A stretch of 15,824 nt of DNA from Physocladia obscura (lineage: Eukaryota; Chytridiomycota; Chytridiomycetes; Chytridiales; Chytriomycetaceae). Under the pieces are notes generated by a model. The model saw nothing but the letters and a program-made list of their open reading frames with translations, was not told the DNA's origin and ran no database searches. Both the position numbers and the translations under genes were made by a program. The DNA lies in NCBI GenBank assembly GCA_027596945.1, contig JADGJH010000637.1:1-15824 (forward strand). Reading direction: 5' to 3'. Each line of letters opens with the position of its first letter. Position 1 is the stretch's first letter. Of the stretch, positions 8,383-15,824 are shown in pieces.

Positions 8383-9674
8383 TCATGTGATAACTAAATC
8401 CGCCTTTCTTCCAGGCAATAGTTCTGCTTTGTATCGATCATACAAGTCTTGCAATGCGTCAATGTAGAGTTTTTGATATTCTTTCAAGTCCGCTTCTGTT
8501 GGGTTGCTATTTTGGATAACGTCAATTGGCTTTCCAACCATCACAGTGATTGGCCGGCGGTATGGAAGCATGCCATAGTTGTATGTAAAAATTCCGCGGC
8601 CGTGAAATAAAACTGGGGAGAATGATGCAATCTCTGGTGAAAAAATAAAAAAATTAAAAAAAAAAAAAATATAATGTCCCTATTTAAGAAAATGAAATAA
8701 AAAAAAGGTTACCTTTGAACGCAGTTTGAAATTTGCGCACAATTGAACCTTTCGGGTTCGGAACTTGATCCCAAATATCATTTTCGCCAAATGCAAAAGT
8801 AGGGACGAGTGACGCGCCATGAACAAGAGCAAGTTTAATGAATCCAAGACGATTCTATTGATGGAAAAAAAAAAAAAAAAATGAATATTCCTGATTGATT
8901 TTGATAAGTTATTCTAACTTTCAACACAATAACGTTTTCCCTTGGACGCGCTTCAAGTGACTCCGCAGCGCCCCCAACAACAAGCATCACAGAATCTCCA
9001 CCATGTGATCGAGGAGAACCGAGAATATAATTGATTGAACGTTTGTCAGCACTCGCGACGTTGAGGAAAAGCAAAATGTCGCGCCAGAATGGGATTTTAA
9101 AATTCGATTCAAGCGTAAGAAGACGAATATTGAGACCAGGTAAAACTTTGGACACTTTGCAAGCCTCGGTGGCAAATGATGTAAATGCGCCTAGAGATAT
9201 GACTCTTTGAAAATATTAAAAATTTGGTTCGCCGAAATTAGAAACGATATACCCATGCGGATGATATCCAAAAATATATTTCTTTGACGGGTCCAATTCT
9301 TCTTCTTTTCGTAGTGAAATTGGAAAAAAGTCTCTAAACCAAACCCAGACTGGAAGGCTGCGAATAAGAGCGTTTCCTCGCGCGCCATGTTCGTGACCTT
9401 TATCGGCGAGAATATATAGATAGTAAACCAAGGCAATCGAACGAGTCTAGTTGGTGTGGCCAATTTAATACTTTGCTATCTCATGGATAATGACGCATAC
9501 CACATATGAAAGTAAGAGCATCTCGAGAAAGATAAAAATACTCAGCGGAACCAAAACCATCCAAAAGAGCACTGCTGCCGTCTGACGGCGTCGCGGAAAT
9601 GGAACATTAAGCGGTACAAATTCCATCTGCGGTGGCCAGGCTTGTTTCGATGAAGTTGTAACTGTTTCACTCAT
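8383..9674 (-). CDS. Diacylglycerol O-acyltransferase, DGAT2 family (5 exons, 348 aa)
   Basis: It transfers an acyl group from acyl-CoA to diacylglycerol (or monoacylglycerol) to make storage triacylglycerol at the ER membrane and lipid droplets. Exons are 9674-9501, 9446-9253, 9204-8919, 8854-8713 and 8633-8383 (1047 nt, all phases fit; introns 48-79 nt). Residues 32-58 form a hydrophobic membrane hairpin. The catalytic FGYHPHG box spans 117-123, split by intron 2 inside the last Gly codon. It is followed by VISLGAF, the VVGGAAESLEARP block (198-210), NRLGFIKLAL, GASLVPTFAFGEN and a C-terminal FHGRG with PITVMVGKPIDV. Length is normal for the family. RLGF replaces the more usual RKGF. All key motifs are present, so it is probably functional. 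DGAT versus monoacylglycerol acyltransferase cannot be told from the sequence. The start is the only ATG before the membrane segment. Confidence 0.94.
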
Positions 9675-9762
9675 TCTGTTGTTTTTTTCTGAAATAATTG
9701 ACTCTCAGGGAAATTTCTTCAACAAATTACTACAACTCAACACTTAATACGTCAGTGTTAGT
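9675..9762. promoter_or_regulatory. Short 88-bp spacer between SUMO protease A and DGAT2
   Basis: Only 88 bp lie between the stop of the protease gene and the ATG of the DGAT2 gene on the same strand. This must hold the protease 3' end and at least part of the DGAT2 promoter, unless the DGAT2 promoter extends into the protease gene. No TATA box or poly(A) signal stands out. Confidence 0.35.
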
Positions 9763-12700
9763 TTACAGTGCAGTATCTTTCTGAACTATTGAAATACTTG
9801 CTTGTTGTTGCTCTGTTTGCGTGTATTTCATGGCGACAAGCTCCTTAATTTTCTTTTCAATGAATGGCCGCATTGCACGAATTTCGTGGAGACTTCCAAA
9901 GGCACCCGTTTCAAGACTTTCTTTATTCTGTATAAGAAAAACAAGGGAAAAACAGATCGATCAATCAATCAATCACAATCACAATATAAAAAACTTACAA
10001 TTACTGCTTGGGAAAGCATATCTGGACACCGGAGCATCATCGTAATATAATGGCATACAAATATTCCACAGTCGCAATAATTAAGCTGCGGCTGAACCTA
10101 AACTCCATTAATTTAAGATTTTAATGTAGAAAAAAAAGTAAACAATTAAACAAACCTTTGCATATAATGTCTTTGGTGGTTCCGCAACAACGTTCTTCTG
10201 CAACTTTTCCATTGCTTCCATCTTTAAATATGCACTGAGAACTTTCACAACCGCAGGATGCATTCCATGAAGTGAGTCGAAAATAAAAATTTTGCATCTG
10301 CAGAAATCACAAATAGAGAAAAGAAAAAATCAGTATGAAAATATACAGTATTAACACTTAAAAAAAGTTTTTACTGAACTGCTCTCGCTTTTCTGCTTTA
10401 TTATCAACAATCGAGAAATCATCGTTCTCTGCATTTGTAAGATACGCTCCTGGATTCCATATGACTGCAAGATACCAATGCACCCGTTCGTTTATTGGCA
10501 CAACAATAAACCGTTTTTCAAAAATATTGACACGCTTTGTCCACGTTTTAACGCGTTTATATGTGTCTTCAATTGGGATTTTCCTGGGAGGAAAAAAAAA
10601 TTGAGTTTGATAAAAAGTTAATACCAGAGCTTACTTCTGTGTCACTTTGTCAACAGCATTCAATTGTTGATAAAAGAATGTATTGTACACGTGAAAATCG
10701 GAGTTCTTATCACTTGTATACTCATTCATTGAAAACCTGATCGCAAAATACAGATTTAGCAACAACGACAACAACAGCAACAAAAACAACAAAAAAAACG
10801 AACATATTGTCATACCTCATATAAAACTCTATTAGGGTATCATTCAAAAACTCACCTTCCTTCAATCGGCCAAGATCGGAATCATGAATCGTCACCGAAT
10901 TCAAACCCGAGGGTGGGTAAATCAAGATTCTACACACCAAAATAAATAGAAATCAGTACATATTTTAGTAATACTGCTTTGACCAGAACTTACACTTCTC
11001 CAGTGTACTCTGGATCCAACAAAATCGCTTCATCATCTTTCGTTTTCGTGGCAACAGCCTCCAGTTGCAAATTACCATCGTTTTGAACGAGTACAGTCGA
11101 AGATTGCAGCGCAGCAGGATTTGTTGGGCGCCCATTTTCACGCGTTTTTAACAGTAAACTAAGTTGTTGAAGCGCCAAATCGTCCATCGGAATATTCCCA
11201 ATACCACTCGCACTACCACTATTTACATTACGCTTACATTTCAACTCTCGCATAGCTTGCATACGTTTGGCAACGACTGCAGAAATTCGCCGTTTTTTTG
11301 TTATTTGTGTGTTAATCTTTGCGTCTTCAAAGTCCGAGTCCGAATTATCTTTCTTTTTCGTCGACGGTGCTATTCCTACTGTTGTACCGTCGTCAATGGC
11401 AATGATGCCAGAATTTGTGTTAGTGCTACGAATGTTGCTGTTACTGTTCATTATTCGAGAATGTGGCAGCTGGGTCTTGTTGGGATAGCTCTTATAATCT
11501 CGTTTGTAAACTTGCTTCCATTCGGAGTCATCTGTATTCTGACGAAGACGATTCTGGTGGGTGAGTATATATTGTTGTAGCTGTTGGTTTATTGGTGATG
11601 TTGGTAATAACATGTGAGCGTTATTTGGATTGTTGTTTTGATTCTGATTGGTTCGATTCCAATTTTGCAGTCGCTGTTGCTGCTGCGGCAGAAACTTTAT
11701 ATGAGATTGTTCCATTTGCCGTACTTGGCTATTAAAATACTGCGATTGATATTGGCTTGAATAGTGTTGTGAGTTTTGGTACGATATTTGTTGTGGCTGA
11801 TGTTGAGGAAAATATGGCGAAGTTTGCGCCAAATTTGAGTACAAAGGATAACCATTTTGCGACAAATGAGGAGTGGAATTTCTGTTTGGCAGATGAGATA
11901 AAGAATTCCCATCACAATTCAAATTTCGCAATTGTGAGGTTCCGTTTTGCAAATTGTCAAAATTTTTGTTTGGTGAGTTTTAAGATATCGATTGTCATGT
12001 ACATACACAAACGGTCGCAAAATTTCAAAAATTAAAAGTTGTTTACCTTGGTACAGTGTTAACAGTATTCGGTTTCAAATTGTCGGCATATGGAATACGC
12101 ACTGGAACTGGTTTTTTCTTGTGTCGCAAATAATTAAAAAATGATTCTATAATGGAACGAATATACGGCAATGGTTCGCCGGAGAGGCTTTTCATTTAAA
12201 TTTTTTTTTAAAAAGATTATTCAAAATTTAAAAATACGAGCTCTTACTCATGTTGGTGTTTCACGCCCAAAAGATCTGTAACAACTTCCAAGAAAGAACT
12301 CGCATTCGCATCATCGTTCGCAATGAATGAAATTGTTGATTTGTCAGGGAACTTCATAATGAGCAGTAGGAGATGTTTCTGAACATGCAGATATTTGAAC
12401 GACTACCCATTTTGCAGTCAGTTTTTTTAATTATGCATGCTAATAACTCACCCGAATTTGCTCAACTGCTGGAAGATCTTCCACAGAACCGGCGCTTAAC
12501 TCGAAAGAATTTCCGCGAATAGATAGCAAGATGTCTTGTTTATTGAAATCAGTTCCGTCCCTGATTTTTGATGTTTCCATAAGCCAGTATGAAATAATTT
12601 TAAGTTTCGAAGCTTTGCGCGAATATAAGCGAGTTTGCTGTTTTTGCTGCTGATGGTGAGATGAAGACGCTTTTGAGAGGGAGGAAGAATCTTCATCGGA

Positions 12701-13147
12701 TTCGATCGTGATGACATCTTGTTGGGCGATTTGTTTCTTTTGTGGGCTCATTGGGGAGGGCAAAGCAAGTTTCCTCAGCTCGAGCGATTGTAGAATAGGA
12801 ATTTCGCCTGGCAGTTTGACAGTGGTCAGCGCAATGTGCTTGGCACTATTGCGATCACTACGGTTTGTGTTGTCCCAATCATCGGGCTGATTTTGGTTAT
12901 TGTTTAAGTTGATGTTAGGTGGAGTCCGGGAAGTCTTTGGGCGAAATTCGGTTTTATCTGCTTTGTTTCTTCCGCTTGTGGTTTCAATGGTGTTACTAAT
13001 GCTGATCGAATCTTCGCTGCTATTTGCGGTTCGCCCAAAGTGCTCCGGATCGGCGCAAAGCTCTTCCACGCAAAACATGTTTGATTCAAGGTATGATAAA
13101 TTTTCAAAACTATCCACGTTGACATATATTATATCATAATTTTCCAT
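9763..13147 (-). CDS. SUMO-specific protease, Ulp2/SENP6-7 type, copy A (10 exons, 893 aa)
   Basis: Cysteine protease of the C48 (Ulp1) family that removes SUMO from proteins, probably in the nucleus. Exons are 13147-12452, 12378-12248, 12187-12047, 11881-10994, 10929-10816, 10736-10635, 10583-10380, 10297-10156, 10097-9999 and 9927-9763 (2682 nt, all phases fit). An in-frame TGA directly precedes the ATG. Residues 1-230 and about 320-600 are low-complexity, Ser/Asn/Gln-rich and probably disordered, with a basic KKRR stretch and acidic SDSDFED. The catalytic domain begins at VILIYPPSG (~619) with GEFLNDTLIEFY. The triad is His726 (NERVHWYLAV), Asp766 (FIFDSL) and Cys816 (QLNYCDCGIF), with the oxyanion Gln at 808 or 810. 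About 40 residues separate His from Asp, suggestive of the Ulp2/SENP6-7 branch. Intron 7 uses a weak donor, GTTCAG, but paralogue B confirms the join. Confidence 0.9.
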
Positions 13148-14428
13148 TCACCAGCAAGTCCTTCATAACAACTACATACTGCTTCATCAGTTGGCTATGA
13201 ACATGGAGGGAAAAATAGTCAAACTACAGAATTGACAAGCTTTCAACAAAATACAAAGGTAAAGAGCCATTCAAAGGTTCCAATTTTTTTGGATTGAAGA
13301 AAAAATGGTGGCACTACACAGAGAACAAGCTTGAGCAAAGACTAATAATGTGATTGGCAGGATATCAACAGAACTCAAAGAAATCACAGCACAAGTCACA
13401 TCTACTGGGCTAATACATGAAAATGCAATCTTCAGCCATTTTAAGGTACAAACACACACACAATGCGGTAAATGAAAATAATACTAACTCCAATAGAAAT
13501 ACCGTTACAATATGCTAAATGTATCACAATGCTGTGTTGTCAGTGTACTACCATTTCAGGGTTAAATCTTATTTTTAATTAAAAAGAGAAGTATCAAAGC
13601 CAAAGATTTTTGGAATAGTTAACTGAGGATTTAATATTTAGCTTTAATTTTTTTGATATTCTTATTTATGATAAGTATTTGTTAAATTTTTTTTTTTTAG
13701 TGACTTATGGGTTGTTGAATCTAGATTGTTCTTATTTGTAGGGATAGCTTCAAATGTGCTGTATTTTGGTCAGTGATTTTGTGAACAAAATCATCACAGT
13801 TGATTTTTCAAAGACAGAACACTGTAAATATGTTCATTCATCTTTGCATTGCTAAATTTCTACTGAGTACCAAAGAAGGTATCCTTTTGTAGTGACAAAA
13901 AAAAGTTGCATAGGGTCCACATCTTGGCGTTTTCACTAAGTTCTCAAGGTCGATTAGTGTAAATGGTATGATTTGCTGCTAATTGAGTTCACAGATGGTA
14001 TACGGCCTTTTAGATTGTAATTGGAGGATCCAGCTCCTGCCAATGAATCTTAATAGCAACTGCAGTACTACAGCTTTTTTAACAGTAGACAGATATTTCA
14101 CACAATAAATAGACAAAGAGTTTTGAAACTTTGATTGAAAATGATCATGTTCCTGCGGTTTCTGAGGAAAAGAAGGTCTCAGGGGCAAGGAAGCATCATC
14201 ATTAATATTGATATTGTTGTCACAATTATCAGGTTATCAACAATTTGAATCTTTAATCATTAAAAAAAAAAAAAAAATCAATTTAAGCATACAAATATAA
14301 AAACTCCTGATTCACTGTATGAATAAGAGACTATTTCAAACAAAAAAACAACGAAAATTTATGCATGAGGGTTGTAGTAGTTATAGTAGTAGTTGCTGCT
14401 GTAGTTATTGCAGTTGTAGTTGTTTGTC
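13148..14428. other. Spacer between the two SUMO protease genes
   Basis: About 1.3 kb that should contain the promoter of copy A and the 3' end of copy B. It is AT-rich with many stops. Plus-strand 13265-13450 has two short open pieces in different frames (KGSNFFGLKKKWWHY, then IGRISTELKEITAQV) that vaguely resemble Copia Gag; not convincing. A minus-strand frame at 13979-14188 shows no known motif. A GTA/GTT trinucleotide-rich tract lies at 14370-14422. No RNA gene was recognised. Confidence 0.45.
14370..14422. repeat. GTA/GTT trinucleotide-rich tract
   Basis: An imperfect run of GTA, GTT and GCT triplets immediately downstream of the copy B stop codon, so it lies in its 3' UTR or flank. 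It is a simple-sequence repeat with no coding role seen. Confidence 0.6.
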
Positions 14429-15792
14429 TTATTTTGTCGAATTCCGTTTTTCCAAATCCAAAATTTTTTTTCGCATGAATGTCCGCATCGATCGAATCTC
14501 TTGCAATGAACCAAATGCAGGTACAGCTAGTGAAGTATGATTCTATTAAAAAGAAAGAAAGAAAGAAAAAACCAGTCAATTCCATATTTTTCTGAATTAA
14601 AAAAAAAAAAAAAAATCAAAAAATTTTAAAACGAACAAGAATAGCACGAGAAATAAGGTCCGGACATCGCAACATCAACGTGACGTAATGACACAAGAAT
14701 ATGCCGCAATCGCAGTAATTCAGTTGCGATTGAACCTGGGAAATAGAAAAAAAAATAAACAAAACAAAAAAAAACACACACATACACACAAACCTTTGCG
14801 TAAACAATTTTTGCAGGCTCATCCGCAACTTCTTTCCCATACTTTTCCATCGCCTCCATCCGTAAATAACTCGATAGAACACGCGCCACAGCCGGATGCT
14901 TGCCGTCCAACGAATCGAAAATAAAAAGCCGACACTCTTTAGTTTCGTCGCCATCATCATCCTCAATGTTCAAAATTGCTAGATCCGCCTTTTTTAGATA
15001 CGCACCAGGATTCCATATTACGGCGAGGTACCAGTGCAGGCGCTCGTTTATTGGAACAACGACAAACCGTTTTTCGAAAATGTTGACACGTTTTGTCCAT
15101 GTTTTGACGCGTTTATATGCGTTTTCGGGTGTCAGCCTCCTGTTGTTGATTTTTTTAAATATGAAAACGAAATATGAGGATGTGTTATATTTTTGGTTCA
15201 AGCGCCTTTTTTTAATAATACTTTTTCGTAACATCGTCGACAGAATTTAACTGCTGATAGAAGAAAGTGTTGAAGATATGGAAATCGGAAGCCTTATCGG
15301 CCGAGTAACTGTTTGTGGACCACCGGATATAAAATTCAATTAACGTGTCGTTCAGGAATTCGCCTTCATTCAGACGCGCCAGGTCTTCACGATGTAGTGT
15401 TATGCAGTTCAGTCCCGAATCCGGATATTTCAATATACTTGTTATTTATAATTTTTATTTAGTCATGGTTGCAGTGGTGATACGTCGCAGGAAATTCGAT
15501 TATTCTCAGTATTAACAAAAAATAATCATAATAGGAAAACACTCACACTTCATTTCCCGCCTTATTGTTGATATTTTTATTAAATACATTATTCGACAGA
15601 TCGGCCGACCTTTTGGAATCCTCGCCTTTTTGATTCGTCGCAGTTGTCGTAACAAGTGATCCGAAATCGGACAGATTCGCTGTATGGGCTTTGGTAGCTT
15701 CAACAGCCCGTTTTTTGCGTGGACTCTTTTGTCGATCTTGTTTCACAAATGCTTCAAATCGGCTGTATTCATCTACACAATTATTGTATGTT
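14429..15792 (-). CDS. SUMO-specific protease, Ulp2/SENP6-7 type, copy B (3' part, 5 exons in window)
   Basis: Paralogue of copy A, truncated by the right window edge. Exons are 15792-15547, 15437-15222, 15139-14794, 14735-14637 and 14542-14429, and all phases fit. The first visible exon begins after an acceptor (TATATACAG) and encodes a basic, Ser/Asn-rich linker (SPRKKR). The catalytic domain follows: VILKYPDSGLN, GEFLNDTLIEFY, then His in NERLHWYLAV, Asp in FIFDSL and Cys in QLNYCDCGIF. The triad is complete, so it is probably active. The His-Asp insert is more acidic here (EDDDGDE). The tail after the last shared intron is 17 residues shorter than in copy A. The final intron uses donor GTTCGT, at the same position as the GTAAGT donor in copy A. 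The N-terminal half lies outside the window. Confidence 0.9.
14543..14636. repeat. Poly-A and GAAA repeats in the last intron of copy B
   Basis: This intron contains a (GAAA)n run near 14550-14570 and a poly-A tract near 14600-14615 (plus strand). On the coding strand both are T-rich and lie upstream of the acceptor TTTTTAATAG. Simple-sequence tracts only. Confidence 0.6.
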
Positions 15793-15824
15793 CTGTATAT
15801 AAAAAATTAAAAATAAAATAATAG

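Noticed and set aside
11164..11580. Plus-strand 138-codon open frame
   Set aside because: It is the antisense shadow of exon 4 of SUMO protease A, with no domain or splice support of its own.
13265..13450. Possible Copia Gag fragment on the plus strand
   Set aside because: Two short pieces in different frames without a zinc knuckle or a firm motif. Mentioned only in the spacer description.

Overview
The window is eukaryotic. It has short GT-AG introns (48-165 nt), multi-exon genes, AT-rich spacers and standard stop codons. The mix of CAP-Gly, PB1-like, TIR-NACHT, DGAT2 and Ulp-type SUMO protease genes with Copia retrotransposon debris suggests an early-diverging fungus, possibly a chytrid. 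That placement is inference only. All exon models were built by hand from reading frame, intron phase and family motifs, without transcripts or searches.

Layout. Positions 1-1260 hold no secure gene, only possible exon debris on the minus strand, one piece of which recurs near 7.5 kb. Positions 1268-1888 are a decayed Ty1/copia element on the plus strand (reverse transcriptase YVDD box joined almost directly to RNase H), followed by a pair of purine-rich direct repeats that look like a polypurine tract/LTR boundary. Positions 2267-4014 (minus) are a broken TIR-NACHT (NLR-like) gene. Directly upstream of it, at 4107-5797 (minus), is an intact six-exon gene for a 447-residue protein with two CAP-Gly domains and a C-terminal PB1-like domain. 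Positions 5798-8382 are AT-rich with small repeats. Positions 8383-9674 (minus) encode a complete five-exon DGAT2-family acyltransferase (348 aa). It is 88 bp downstream of a complete ten-exon SUMO protease gene at 9763-13147 (minus, 893 aa). After a 1.3 kb spacer, a second SUMO protease paralogue occupies 14429-15792 (minus) and runs off the right edge.

All recognised host genes are on the minus strand; only the Copia debris reads on the plus strand. The two proteases are a tandem duplication: their catalytic-domain exons have exactly equal coding length (216, 346 and 99 nt), but copy A carries two introns that copy B lacks. The most unusual neighbourhood is the CAP-Gly/PB1 gene abutting the TIR-NACHT remnant. 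The two can be spliced in phase, so either they are two adjacent genes, or the locus once encoded an immune-type receptor carrying microtubule-binding-type domains. The sequence alone does not settle this.
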